Source of the DNA: Pseudomonas putida | GTDB taxonomy: Bacteria; Pseudomonadota; Gammaproteobacteria; Pseudomonadales; Pseudomonadaceae | DNA: 64,000 nucleotides | Direction: 5' to 3' | Assembly (NCBI RefSeq): GCF_016406145.1 | Contig: NZ_CP066306.1 | Coordinates: 5,622,501 to 5,686,500, forward strand | Shown: positions 27,769 to 38,328 of the stretch, piece after piece | Layout: every line of letters starts with the position of its first letter | Position numbering within the stretch: the stretch's first letter is position 1 | Made by a program: the position numbers and the translations under genes | The notes under the pieces: generated by a model | Seen by the model: the letters and a program-made list of their open reading frames with translations, nothing else | Database searches by the model: none | What the model was told of the DNA's origin: nothing

Positions 27769-27838
27769 CAATCATATGATTGGGCCTGAGGACGTATCCT
27801 GCACGATGCCCGCCTTAGCGTCGTGCGTATTGCACGAT
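27769..27838. promoter_or_regulatory. Palindromes upstream of the sigma-54 element (candidate enhancer sites)
   Basis: CAATCATATGATTG is a perfect 14-bp palindrome at 27769-27782. Further upstream, two TGCACGAT copies (27800 and 27831) flank TCGTGC (27821), giving TCGTGC-GTATT-GCACGA. They lie about 45-115 bp from the -24 box, the usual distance for NtrC-family enhancer sites. Confidence 0.45.
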
Positions 27839-28660
27839 TCATCCTTCAACCTTGGTCGCCACCTTGAGCAGATCGGCATCCACCCCACGTACCCCAATGA
27901 TTTGCCGCGCGATCTCAACGGCGATGGTTTTCTGCTCGCTGCTGACCACCTCACCCGACAGCCGCACCATGCCGCCCTCACTGGCCACCTTGATGTTCAG
28001 GCCATCAAGGTTGCGGCTGAAACGGAAGCTGTTCTGGATCTTGTCGATCACCCAACTGTCACTTGGCTGCGGCCCGGTGGACACGCCCACTGGCGTTTCG
28101 CGAGCCTGGGCCATGGCTGCGGAATCCAGACTGACCAGGTTGTTGACCAGATGCACACCGTCAGTGGTCCGCGCCACCACCCCAGCCAGTTCCTTGGCTT
28201 CAGCGCTGTCGACCTTGCCGCGCAGGGTGATCACACCTTCACTGCTCTGTACCTCGATAGGCGCCTTCTGCGTCGTACGGCTCCACAGCAGACGCGCACG
28301 GATGACGGCAGCCAGGGTGGCATCCTCAAGACGCTGAGCGTAAGCCCGCAATTCGAGCGGGCGCTCGACCAGACCGGCGTTGACCTGCAACTGGTTATCG
28401 ACCTGCTCGATGCCTCGAGTCGCCTGTGCGACGTGTTCGGCCAGCTGACGCTCAACCTCATTCTCGACCTCACCCGTCAGGCGTGCCCGCTTTCCATCCA
28501 CCTCGACCTCAATGCGAAACGGGTTGAGCATGCGATTGAGCGCCAGCGCCGTCTGTAGGGAGCCCTCCAGGCGTGCATCCTGAACAGGGTCGGCAAACGC
28601 TGGGCTGCAAATGGACAACAGGCTGGCCGTCAACACAACCATTCGAGTGGTAAAAGGCAT
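27839..28660 (-). CDS. Exported protein with three BON domains
   Basis: A 273-aa protein with a signal peptide (MPFTTRMVVLTASLLSICSPAFA) and three BON domains at about 25-95, 110-185 and 205-272. Each repeats the pattern V-x-V-x-x-x-G-x-x-x-L-x-G-x-V: ARLTGEVENE, ITLRGKVDSA and VRLSGEVVSS. BON domains bind phospholipid or peptidoglycan surfaces; OsmY and DolP are relatives that guard envelope integrity. AAGGAG supports this ATG over one 18 codons upstream. It is divergent from algB. Confidence 0.87.
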   Translation of the reverse strand: MPFTTRMVVLTASLLSICSPAFADPVQDARLEGSLQTALALNRMLNPFRIEVEVDGKRARLTGEVENEVERQLAEHVAQATRGIEQVDNQLQVNAGLVERPLELRAYAQRLEDATLAAVIRARLLWSRTTQKAPIEVQSSEGVITLRGKVDSAEAKELAGVVARTTDGVHLVNNLVSLDSAAMAQARETPVGVSTGPQPSDSWVIDKIQNSFRFSRNLDGLNIKVASEGGMVRLSGEVVSSEQKTIAVEIARQIIGVRGVDADLLKVATKVEG

Positions 28661-28714
28661 GACCGCACTCCTTCTGTAGGCTAAATCCACAAATCGTCGC
28701 AACCAATGTGCCAC

Positions 28715-28740
28715 CTCAATGCTCTAAGGCAAGCATTGAG
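28715..28740. promoter_or_regulatory. 9-bp inverted repeat between the BON gene and algB
   Basis: CTCAATGCT-N8-AGCATTGAG is a perfect inverted repeat in the divergent 210-bp gap, 55 bp from the BON start and 131 bp from the algB start. It is not followed by a T-run, so an operator is more likely than a terminator. The binding protein is unknown. Confidence 0.5.
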
Positions 28741-28870
28741 ATATCGCGGGTTCACGGCATTCTTTGGCCATTGGCTAGCATGCATAGGACAGAATCCTTC
28801 AGAATTGACCATGCAACTTGCCCGATTTTTCCCACACTAAATGAAGATCTTTCCCAAAGGAGCGCTGGAA

Positions 28871-30213
<1,343 letters not shown>

Positions 30214-30217
<4 letters not shown>

Positions 30218-31992
30218 GATGGCCAATGAAGCTGCGTACGCGCCTCTTCCTCAGCATTTCAGCGCTGATCACAGTCGCTCTGCTGGGGCTGATGCTAGGC
30301 TTGGTCAGCGTCTTGCAAATGACTGCCTCGCAGCAAGCGTCGGTGCGCAATACCACCCATGTTCTGGAAATAGGCTTGAAGCTACGGCAGAACCTGGGCG
30401 AGCAACTGATGCTCATCCTCGATGCGCAAACTTCGCCTCAGAGCCTGCGAGCGCTGCAAGAGAATTTCCAGGACCTACTTGACCAAGGGCTCGCCCAAGG
30501 CGGTGAACGTACCGGCTTCAGCAAGGCCAGCAGCAACTATCAAACCTTCCTGAGTGCCTATCGCCAAAGCCCTGCACCGGCAAACAGCATGGGTGCCGAC
30601 CAGCCACTGGGCGCCGCGTTCAACCAAGTGCGCACCGATCTGATCGATTCGCACAAGCTTGCCATCGATTACATCACTCGCAGCGAACAACTGTCCCGCG
30701 ACCGCGCTTTACTGGTCAGTGGTGTACTCGGCCTGACGGGCTTGGTGGTGCTGATGCTCGGCTTCTTTACCGCTCACAACATCGCCCGCCGCTTCGGGCA
30801 ACCCATCGAAGCCCTGGCCAAAGCTGCAGATCAACTCGGCCAAGGTAACTTCGATGTCACGTTACCCGTCAGTCAAGCCATAGAAGTCAACCAGCTGACC
30901 CGCCGCTTCGGGCTGATGGCCGAGGCGCTGCGCAAGCACCAGGAAACCAACGTCGATGAACTGCTGGCCGGCCAACAACGCCTGCAGGCTGTGCTCGACA
31001 GCATCGACGATGGCCTGCTGATCATCGACCGCCAAGGCCACCTGGAGCATCTCAACCCGGTCGCCCAGCGCCAGCTCGGCTGGAGCAACAACCGCCTGGG
31101 CAGCCCCTTGGCAGAGGCACTGCAGCGCCCAGAGCTGGAGCAACAGCTGCGCCAGGTGCTGCGCGGAGGTAGCCTGGACCGCCCACCTGAGGACCTGAGT
31201 ATCGAGGTTGATGAAGAATCACGCCTGCTGTCCTACAGCCTGACCCCGGTCAGCCACCCGCAAGGACCGATTCTCGGTGCCGTGATGGTGCTGCACGATG
31301 TGACCGAGCAGCGCGCTTTCGAGCGTGTGCGTAGTGAGTTCGTACTACGCGCCTCCCACGAACTGCGTACGCCGGTCACCGGCATGCACATGGCCTTCGG
31401 CCTGCTGCGAGAGCGCGTGAAGTTTCCACCGCAGGCGCGTGAGAATGACCTGTTGGAGACCATCGGCGAGGAAATGCAACGCCTGACCCAGCTTATCAAC
31501 GACCTGTTGAATTTCTCTCGCTACCAGAGCGGGCTGCAAAAACTCGAACTCGCCCCCTGCGCCATCGACGAACTGCTCGAACGTGCCCAGGTACGGTTCA
31601 GCGAGCAGGCATCAGTCAAGCAGATCGAGCTGATCAAGGCGCTGGAACCACCGCTGCCTCGGATCCAGGCCGACATCGCCCAACTGGATCGCGTGCTCGA
31701 CAACCTGCTGCACAACGCCATTCGGCATACCGGCAGCGGGGGGCGAATCCGTCTACATGCGCGACGCCACGCAGAACGCGTCATCATCAGTGTCGAGGAC
31801 AATGGCGAAGGCATTGCCTACGGACAGCAGGGGCGGATTTTCGAACCCTTTGTACAGGTCGGGCGCAAGAAGGGCGGGGCCGGGCTGGGCCTGGCATTGT
31901 GCAAGGAAATCGTGCAATTGCACGGCGGCCGCATGGGCGTCTTCTCCCGGCCTGGGCAAGGGACCCAGTTCTACATGGCTCTTCCGGTCTGA
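30214..31992 (+). CDS. kinB: Sensor histidine kinase KinB
   Basis: A 592-aa membrane kinase. A helix near residues 8-30, a periplasmic loop and a second helix near 165-187 are followed by HAMP, a PAS domain (QAVLDSIDDGLLIIDRQGHL), HisKA with H382 in RASHELRTPVTGMH, and a HATPase domain (EDNGEGI, GLGLALCKEIV). MKLRTRLFLSISALITV is the sequence expected of Pseudomonas KinB. It overlaps algB by 4 nt. KinB both phosphorylates and dephosphorylates AlgB in P. aeruginosa. Two small hairpins (GACC-TGCAAA-GGTC and CGTTG-AGGA-CAACG) follow the stop codon. Confidence 0.94.
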
Positions 31993-32049
31993 GTTCTTGA
32001 CCTGCAAAGGTCGTTGAGGACAACGCCTTGCCGGCCACCGCAAGTACGT

Positions 32050-33678
32050 TCAAGGTTCATCATCTATCCGCGGCCTCCGGACCTGCCGCCCTCGCGTCAC
32101 CAACTCGACGAACTGCCGGGCATTAAGCGGATGGGCGAACAGCCAGCCCTGGCCATAATTGACGCCCTCACTGTTGAGCAACACCGCCTGGGCCTCGCAC
32201 TCTATGCCTTCGGCTATCACCCGTAGATGAAGGTCATGGGCCATGCGAATGATATGAGGCGCCACCCCACTGCTGGCGGCGTCATGCCCGAGCGCGTCGA
32301 TGAAGGCCTTGTCGATTTTCAGGCAGTCCACCGGCAAGGTCTGCAGATAAGCCAGGCTGCAGTAGCCAGTACCGAAGTCATCGATCAATACCTGATGCCC
32401 CACCGCACGAAGCGCCTGCAGGTTGTCACGGGCCACCACCACATCGATCAGTCCCCGCTCGGTAACCTCGAAGGCAATCTGGCTGGCAGCCACCCTGTGC
32501 AGTGCCAGCAACCGTGCCGCCACCCGGCCAATGCGCGGGACCATCACATCACAGGCGGCCAGGTTCACCGAGATGTAAAGGTTGCGGTGCGAACGCAGCA
32601 ACTGGCCAAGTTGCTCAAGCACCCGTTGCAGCACGAAATCAGTGATCTGGCGAATCTGCCCGGTATTTTCGGCCAGCGGAATGAACAGGTCCGGGCTGGT
32701 AAGGGTCCCGTCAGGGCGCCGCCAGCGTACCAGCGCCTCAGCGCCCACGCAGCGGCGGCTGTCGAGCTCGATGATCGGCTGATAGAGCACCTGCAGTTCA
32801 CCGCGGCGTAAAGCGTTCTGCAACTCTGAGCTCATGGAACGCCTTTGCAGGATCAGCTGCAGTACCAGCCAGCCGATACAACAGGCAGCCAGAACACTAC
32901 CGGGGAACAGCAGCCAGAGCATGCCGTTCATCCTCAATGGCAGGCTGGCACGCGGTGCGATCAGCACAAGCTGGTAATCGGGCGATTTGGTCAGCATGCG
33001 ATAGACAAGGCGGTCGTGCAGCTCGAACAACGAATTGCCGCTGGGTGGCGGCCAATGCTCAGCTGGCGGCCAGACTTGTGGCGGCCCCAGTACTGGTATC
33101 GCTCTGGTGCCATTGTCCAGCACCACCAACAGGCTTCCTCCGGGCGGCAGGTCAACCACGTCGGTCAAATGCCCGCGCGACGTCGAGACCAGGAAGTTGC
33201 CCCGTGCAAGCATCAACGCCGCAAGGTTTTCGTTGGGTTCGGTGGTGGTATTGAGCCAATAGCTGTAGGTCGGGCCCTGGATGTCCGGAGCCCGCGTGGG
33301 CACGAAAGCCCGTGCCCCGCCGCGGTTGGAGCAGGCGACATTGACGTCTACGTATGCCGCCTCATAAATGAAACGCGAGCCCAGCCCAACTTGCTGCAAC
33401 AACGCCAGCATCGCCGGGTTGCAGCCGCGCAAAGGCTGCGCCTGCAGGTCATCGACCCCTTCACGCAGTTGACCGAAAACTTGCTCGAGGCGATCAAGAA
33501 AACGCTCGCCCTGAGCATTCATCTGCGCACTCTCGCTCTGCTTCATCTGCTGCAGCGCAATACCGATACTAGCAGTCAGCAACACCGCAGCGCTGGCCAA
33601 CGCTGCCAGGGAGGCCAGCATCCAGGGACGGTAAAAAAATTGGCGCAACGCAGTTATCAGAGCCGACATGGGCAGCAT
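32050..33678 (-). CDS. CSS-motif EAL-domain c-di-GMP phosphodiesterase
   Basis: A 542-aa membrane phosphodiesterase. Two helices (about 22-42 and 236-260) bracket a periplasmic CSS-type domain with two cysteines, C86 (RGCNP) and C116 (ACSNRG). The cytoplasmic EAL domain has the key residues: GAEALVRW, NLAACDV, EVTERGL and DDFGTGYCSL. In the E. coli CSS family (PdeB, PdeC) the disulfide made by the DSB system keeps the enzyme less active and free thiols activate it. It should degrade c-di-GMP in response to periplasmic redox state. A start three codons later is also possible. Confidence 0.9.
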   Translation of the reverse strand: MLPMSALITALRQFFYRPWMLASLAALASAAVLLTASIGIALQQMKQSESAQMNAQGERFLDRLEQVFGQLREGVDDLQAQPLRGCNPAMLALLQQVGLGSRFIYEAAYVDVNVACSNRGGARAFVPTRAPDIQGPTYSYWLNTTTEPNENLAALMLARGNFLVSTSRGHLTDVVDLPPGGSLLVVLDNGTRAIPVLGPPQVWPPAEHWPPPSGNSLFELHDRLVYRMLTKSPDYQLVLIAPRASLPLRMNGMLWLLFPGSVLAACCIGWLVLQLILQRRSMSSELQNALRRGELQVLYQPIIELDSRRCVGAEALVRWRRPDGTLTSPDLFIPLAENTGQIRQITDFVLQRVLEQLGQLLRSHRNLYISVNLAACDVMVPRIGRVAARLLALHRVAASQIAFEVTERGLIDVVVARDNLQALRAVGHQVLIDDFGTGYCSLAYLQTLPVDCLKIDKAFIDALGHDAASSGVAPHIIRMAHDLHLRVIAEGIECEAQAVLLNSEGVNYGQGWLFAHPLNARQFVELVTRGRQVRRPRIDDEP

Positions 33679-33756
33679 CCAGTTGATATACAGGGTATAG
33701 CAACTGAATGGCGTGTTGGCTTGGCCGTTTGGCGGAGCCCAAGGGTGCGCGGAGGA

Positions 33757-34533
33757 TCAGCGCATCCGGTTGAGTACTTGAAGCATGGCAGCTGTCTGCG
33801 CATCGGGCATGCCGTCGAAGCGCTGTGGCCGGAAACGCATCTGGAACGCCGCAATGACATGGCGGGTAGCGACATCGAGCTGCCCGGTCTGTTCGATGGC
33901 GTAGCCGAAGCGCGCCAGCTCTTGCTGGTACCAACCTATGCTCGGCGGATTGACGTTGAAATACGCCTGCTGGCGCGCCACGGCATTAGGCTCTGGCCAA
34001 ACCCCAAGCCCCGCATCGGCCAGACGCTTCCATGGGAACAGCGGCCCCGGGTCCAGTTTGCGCAAGGGTGCGATATCACTGTGGCCAATGATATGGCGAG
34101 GGTCGATGTTGTTACGTTTGACGATATCCGTGAGCAGCGCGATCAGAGACTGAATTTGCGCTTCGCTGTAGGGGTACCAGACTCGCCCGTTGGGCGTGGT
34201 GTCAAAGCCTGGGTTGACGATCTCGATGCCGATCGAGCTCGAGTTCAACCAGGTTCGCCCCTGCCATTGGCTGTCCCCGGCATGCCAGGCACGACGGCTT
34301 TCATCGACCAGTTGGTAAACCGTGGCCGGGCCATCTCCGATCAAGTAGTGGCTGCTGACCTCGCCATGGGTAAGCAGTGCCAGCGAACGCTCCAGCGAGG
34401 CATTGGTGTAATGCAGCACAACGAACTGGATGCGGTTGTCATGGTTGGCCGAGGGGTGGCTGCGGTCGATACGCAGGCCGGTCGAACAACCGGCCAGAAC
34501 GATCAGCAAAAATGCAATGAGCAACGCTTTCAT
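33757..34533 (-). CDS. ampDh2: Lipoprotein N-acetylmuramoyl-L-alanine amidase (AmpDh2-type)
   Basis: A 258-aa amidase_2 zinc enzyme that cleaves the amide between MurNAc and L-Ala in peptidoglycan or anhydro-muropeptides. The signal peptide MKALLIAFLLIVLAGC ends in a lipobox LAGC, placing it in a membrane. Zinc ligands are visible in VVLHYTN, HAGDSQW and HSDIAPLRKLDPGP. A C-terminal peptidoglycan-binding domain (VATRHVIAAFQMRFRPQRFDG) follows. I start at this Met, thirteen codons inside the longer frame, because it gives a proper lipoprotein signal. The position between kinB and a diguanylate cyclase matches the ampDh2 locus of P. aeruginosa. Confidence 0.9.
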   Translation of the reverse strand: MKALLIAFLLIVLAGCSTGLRIDRSHPSANHDNRIQFVVLHYTNASLERSLALLTHGEVSSHYLIGDGPATVYQLVDESRRAWHAGDSQWQGRTWLNSSSIGIEIVNPGFDTTPNGRVWYPYSEAQIQSLIALLTDIVKRNNIDPRHIIGHSDIAPLRKLDPGPLFPWKRLADAGLGVWPEPNAVARQQAYFNVNPPSIGWYQQELARFGYAIEQTGQLDVATRHVIAAFQMRFRPQRFDGMPDAQTAAMLQVLNRMR

Positions 34534-34598
34534 GGAAGAAGCCAGGGTGATTAGCCAGTGACGCGTTAGCATAACGTATGCGCACCCGGCTCACCCGC

Positions 34599-36560
34599 TC
34601 AGCTTTGTTCCACCCGATTACGGCCCAGGTCCTTGGCCCGGTACAGCGCCGCATCAGCACGCTTTAGCACCTGATCATCGCGCTCACCCGAGCGGAATGC
34701 GCTCAAACCGATGGAGGCGGTGATAACCACCCGTTCGCCCTTGAAATGGAACGGACACGCTTCGATCGCGGCACGCAGCACCTCGGCCACTTGCGCAGCT
34801 ACGGTGGGTGACGTCTGCGCCAGCAACAGTACGAACTCCTCGCCACCGAAACGGGCGATGAAATCGCGCGGCCGCAAGCGCTTGCGCAACTGGTCAGCGA
34901 CGATCTTCAGTACCTTGTCGCCCGCCAGATGGCCATAGCTGTCATTGATGCGCTTGAAATGGTCCAGGTCGAGAATCGCCATCGCCAAGTGGCCGCCGTT
35001 CTCCTGCCAGGCCTGCATTTCGCGCTCTACCTGCTCGCTCCAGGCCGCGCGATTGGGCAGCCCGGTCAGCGGGTCGATCAATGCCTTCTGCCGCGTTTCC
35101 TCAAGGTGTTCGCGGTAGCCGAGGGCCTCCTGCTCCATGTTCGCGACGCGCTCGGCTAAGCCCTGAAGGCGCCCGGCCAGCTCCTGTTCGCGGCGGTCAC
35201 GCTCATGCTGATGCTCATCCATTGTGACCAGCAGCCCTTCCAGGCGGTTCTCGAGAATGTGCTTGAGGCTGTCCACATCGACCGCCCCTTGCACGCTGCT
35301 TTGCAGGCCATCGACCTGTTCACGCAGCTGGCTGTCAAGCTCGCGTGCAGCAGAACTGTTGTCGGCATGACCGGCACTGGCTTCATGAAGGTGGCTCTGG
35401 AAGCTCTCGAGACGCTCATTGAGCTGCTGCAGGTAAGTCTCGAATTCGTGCTGCCCGCTGTCGGTGATCGCCAGCATGAGCACGGCCAGGTCATCGAGCA
35501 CCGGGATCAGCTCATACCAGTTCAGCCCCCGTGCCACGCGCTCGCGCATTTCCAGTGCCTGGGCTTTGTGGCGTTCGGGTAGGCTGAGGTCATCGAGCAG
35601 GCCGATCAGGGTTTGCTCGATATGCGCGGCAACCTGACTGTAAGGCGGCTCGACTGCATCAGGGAGTGAATAGGGTCCGTCTTCGCCGAAGGTTTCTTCC
35701 AGGGGCTTGAGCGCTTGTGGCTCATCGACCTGTATTGGCAGCTCGGTTCGAGCGCCCTCGATGCGCTGCGGTTGCTCAGCACAGACGGGTGCAACCTCGA
35801 CCGGCTCCTGTGCGTGCGGCTCAGGCTCGCCTGGAACGGGCGGTGCGGCAACAGGCGTTTCAGGCACCACAGGCACTGGGTTATGAACCTCAGGTGCTAC
35901 CAACGGCTGCAGCTCGTCGATATCCCGGGGTGGTAGATCCACCAGCACCGGACCGTCCGGCAATGGCTGCAGTTCAGGCGCAGCGATTGCAGAAGGGGCC
36001 GCCGGCTCTAAAGAGTTGTCACCCCGCGGTTCGCTCTCGCGGTTGCCGAACAAGCGCTGCAAAAAGCCCGGCCTGGCATCCTCATCCGGCCTGTTCAACG
36101 ATGACAGCGCCCGCCCCTGCAACCCGCTCAGCTCTCCGAGCAGCGGCGGCAACTCGCGCGACTGGCTGACGCCGCCGTCGAGTTTCTTCGCCAGTTTCTT
36201 GAGCGATCGCGATACATCACCAGACAACGGCAGGCCTTGCAGCTGCGTCACGAGCGCGGTCAGCGCATCGCTGACCTGGTTCATGCGGGTTTCGCGGCGT
36301 TGCTCGGAGTCGAGCACGGCCTTTTCAAGACGGGGGATCAACCCGGCAAGCCCGGCATCCATATTGTCGCTGCGAATGACCTCACGCATTTCCTTCATGC
36401 ATTGGTCCACCGCCTTGTCGCTGCCTTCAGCGGCCAGGGTACTGCGCACCAGGCCTCGACGCAGCAGGTCAAGCCGCGCTGCCCATCGCCGCTCCAGCTT
36501 TTCCTGCTGTTCGATGCTTTTAAGGTATTTTTCTTTCCAGCGCTCGGCTTCTTCGGTCAT
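34599..36560 (-). CDS. dgcH: Diguanylate cyclase with long coiled-coil N-terminus (DgcH-like)
   Basis: A 653-aa soluble protein. Residues 1-130 are rich in charged coiled coil, 160-270 is a Pro/Glu-rich linker (VPETPVAAPPVPGEPEPH), 300-470 is again coiled coil, and the C-terminus is a GGDEF domain with active GGEEF at 572-576. R563-x-x-D566, five residues before it, is an intact inhibitory I-site for product feedback. It makes c-di-GMP in the cytoplasm. The gene position next to EEP and dsbA corresponds to dgcH of P. aeruginosa; the symbol rests on that synteny. Confidence 0.9.
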   Translation of the reverse strand: MTEEAERWKEKYLKSIEQQEKLERRWAARLDLLRRGLVRSTLAAEGSDKAVDQCMKEMREVIRSDNMDAGLAGLIPRLEKAVLDSEQRRETRMNQVSDALTALVTQLQGLPLSGDVSRSLKKLAKKLDGGVSQSRELPPLLGELSGLQGRALSSLNRPDEDARPGFLQRLFGNRESEPRGDNSLEPAAPSAIAAPELQPLPDGPVLVDLPPRDIDELQPLVAPEVHNPVPVVPETPVAAPPVPGEPEPHAQEPVEVAPVCAEQPQRIEGARTELPIQVDEPQALKPLEETFGEDGPYSLPDAVEPPYSQVAAHIEQTLIGLLDDLSLPERHKAQALEMRERVARGLNWYELIPVLDDLAVLMLAITDSGQHEFETYLQQLNERLESFQSHLHEASAGHADNSSAARELDSQLREQVDGLQSSVQGAVDVDSLKHILENRLEGLLVTMDEHQHERDRREQELAGRLQGLAERVANMEQEALGYREHLEETRQKALIDPLTGLPNRAAWSEQVEREMQAWQENGGHLAMAILDLDHFKRINDSYGHLAGDKVLKIVADQLRKRLRPRDFIARFGGEEFVLLLAQTSPTVAAQVAEVLRAAIEACPFHFKGERVVITASIGLSAFRSGERDDQVLKRADAALYRAKDLGRNRVEQS

Positions 36561-36657
36561 GCCTGGATCCGCAACGGGTGATGCATCGGTGGGCTATGGT
36601 TACACGCTGTCGGCGCACGGCTGGAACTCTTGAGTGCTCCAATAGCCTTTTGCTGAT

Positions 36658-37512
36658 CTAGCTCAGGGCCGGAAGCGTATCCACAGTCAATGCATCAGGC
36701 AATCGGATCTCTACTGCGACCGGAAGATGATCGGAAATAGGTTGGGCCAGCACCTCGACCCGCTCCAGGGTCAGGCTAGGGCTGAGCAGGATGTGGTCCA
36801 GGCACCGCTGCGGGCGCCAGCTGGGAAAGGTGGCTTCGACCTGAGGTGCAATCAGGCCCAGATCACGCAATGGAGAATGGTCGAGCAGGTCGTTGGCATG
36901 GGTGTTCATGTCGCCCATCAGGACCTGATGGCGGTATCCACCGATCAGTTCACGGATGTAGGCAAGCTGGCGAGCGCGGGTCCTGGCACCAAGCGCAAGA
37001 TGCATCATGACCACGATCAGCGCGTCCTCGCCTTCACCGAAGCGCACCAGGATCGCACCGCGGCCGGAGGGACCGGGCAGAGGGTGATCTTCCAGCAGAT
37101 GCGGCTTGAGGCGGCTGAGTACGCCATTGCTGTGCTGGGCGAAATGCCCAAGGTTGCGGTTGAGCTGTTGGTACCAGTAAGGGAAGCCCCCCAACTGGGC
37201 CAGGTGCTCCACCTGATTGACGTAACCAGAACGAAGGCTGCCGCCATCTACTTCCTGCAAGGCCACCAGGTCGAAATCATTGAGCAGGTCGCCGATTTTC
37301 TGCAGATTGCCGGCGCGCCCGGTGTGCGGCAGCAGATGCTGCCAGCTGCGGGTCAGGTAGTGCCGATAGCGCTCGGTACTTATGCCGACCTGGATATTGA
37401 AGCTGAGCAGCCGCAGGCGACCATCTTCCGGCAGGCCATTGGCCTGCAGATGATGCTCGTTGACCTGCGGCTGGTGCAGGCCAACCCCTCGCGCGGTTCT
37501 GAAGCGGGGCAT
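36658..37512 (-). CDS. Endonuclease/exonuclease/phosphatase (EEP) family hydrolase
   Basis: A 284-aa metal-dependent hydrolase of the EEP fold. Catalytic landmarks are LSFNIQVG near residue 37, the metal ligand in ALQEVDGG, VVMMHLALG, GDMNTHAND and the terminal SDHLPV. The fold covers DNA repair nucleases, sphingomyelinases and inositol phosphatases, so the substrate cannot be named. It begins 11 nt after the dsbA stop on the same strand, so it is probably co-transcribed with dsbA. No signal peptide is seen; it should be cytoplasmic. Confidence 0.85.
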   Translation of the reverse strand: MPRFRTARGVGLHQPQVNEHHLQANGLPEDGRLRLLSFNIQVGISTERYRHYLTRSWQHLLPHTGRAGNLQKIGDLLNDFDLVALQEVDGGSLRSGYVNQVEHLAQLGGFPYWYQQLNRNLGHFAQHSNGVLSRLKPHLLEDHPLPGPSGRGAILVRFGEGEDALIVVMMHLALGARTRARQLAYIRELIGGYRHQVLMGDMNTHANDLLDHSPLRDLGLIAPQVEATFPSWRPQRCLDHILLSPSLTLERVEVLAQPISDHLPVAVEIRLPDALTVDTLPALS

Positions 37513-37523
37513 GGGTTCGCCGC

Positions 37524-38159
37524 TTACTTAGCGGCGCGCTCCTTGTCGATCAACTGGTCGGCGACATTCAGCACACCTTCCGGACCTTGAGCTGTGCCGA
37601 GGTCAAAACGGTACTTGCCATTGACCACCATGCTAGGTACGCCAGTGATTTCGTACTTTTTCGCCAGCTCCTTGGCCTGGTTGACCTGGCCCTTGATGGC
37701 GAACGAGTTGAAGGTGGCGAGGAACTTGTCCTTGTCGACGCCCTGGGTGGCGAGGAAGTCAGCCATGTCCTGGGGATCGGTCAGGCGCTTGCGCTGGTTC
37801 TGAATGGCATCGAACACCGCCGCGTGAACCTTGTGCTCGACGCCCATGGCTTCGAGGGTCAGGAACATTTGGCCGTGGGCGTCCCATGCACCGCCGAACA
37901 TCGCAGGCACGCGTTTGAAGTTGACGTCCTTCGGCAGTTTTTCAACCCAAGGGTTGATCACCGGCTCGAAGTGATAGCAATGAGGGCAGCCGTACCAGAA
38001 CAGCTCGACCACTTCGATCTTGCCGGGAACGGACACCGGAACAGGGTTGCTCAGCTCGAGGTACTCCTTGCCGGCCGTGACAGGCTCCGCAGCCTGAACG
38101 GCGGACATACCGAATACGCTGGCGGCGACCAGCGCAGCGCTGAGAATCAGTTTACGCAT
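37524..38159 (-). CDS. dsbA: Periplasmic thiol:disulfide interchange protein DsbA
   Basis: A 211-aa exported thioredoxin-fold protein with a signal peptide (MRKLILSAALVAASVFGMSAVQA). The active site C58-P-H-C61 and the cis-proline loop TGVPSMVVNGKY are intact. It introduces disulfides into secreted proteins and is reoxidised by DsbB. AGGAG lies 5 nt before the ATG. It is probably co-transcribed with the EEP gene downstream. Local clients could include the cysteine-bearing periplasmic domain of the CSS-EAL phosphodiesterase. Confidence 0.95.
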   Translation of the reverse strand: MRKLILSAALVAASVFGMSAVQAAEPVTAGKEYLELSNPVPVSVPGKIEVVELFWYGCPHCYHFEPVINPWVEKLPKDVNFKRVPAMFGGAWDAHGQMFLTLEAMGVEHKVHAAVFDAIQNQRKRLTDPQDMADFLATQGVDKDKFLATFNSFAIKGQVNQAKELAKKYEITGVPSMVVNGKYRFDLGTAQGPEGVLNVADQLIDKERAAK

Positions 38160-38255
38160 GCTTTACTCCTGAGCAGTCTTTGGTCGCCTCGACACGACCT
38201 GTGTTGAGACAGGTCGGGAAGGGCCCGAGTTCTGTAGTGTACCGGCTGCGGACTG

Positions 38256-38282
38256 AAAAAAGGGCGGTCCGCGCCGCCCTTT
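38256..38282 (-). terminator. Rho-independent terminator after the cytochrome c4 gene
   Basis: On the minus strand GGGCGG-CGCGGA-CCGCCC is followed by a run of six T, 46 bp after the cc4 stop and before dsbA. Confidence 0.9.
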
Positions 38283-38328
38283 CATCTTTAGCGTTGCAGC
38301 ATTAACCGAATGTTAATGCGCAGATATC

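Noticed and set aside
31996..32027. Two small hairpins after kinB as a rho-independent terminator
   Set aside because: Stems are 4-5 bp and no T-run follows, so they are too weak to call.
32845..34554. 569-codon frame across the EAL and amidase genes
   Set aside because: It spans two real genes on the other strand and has no recognisable domain.
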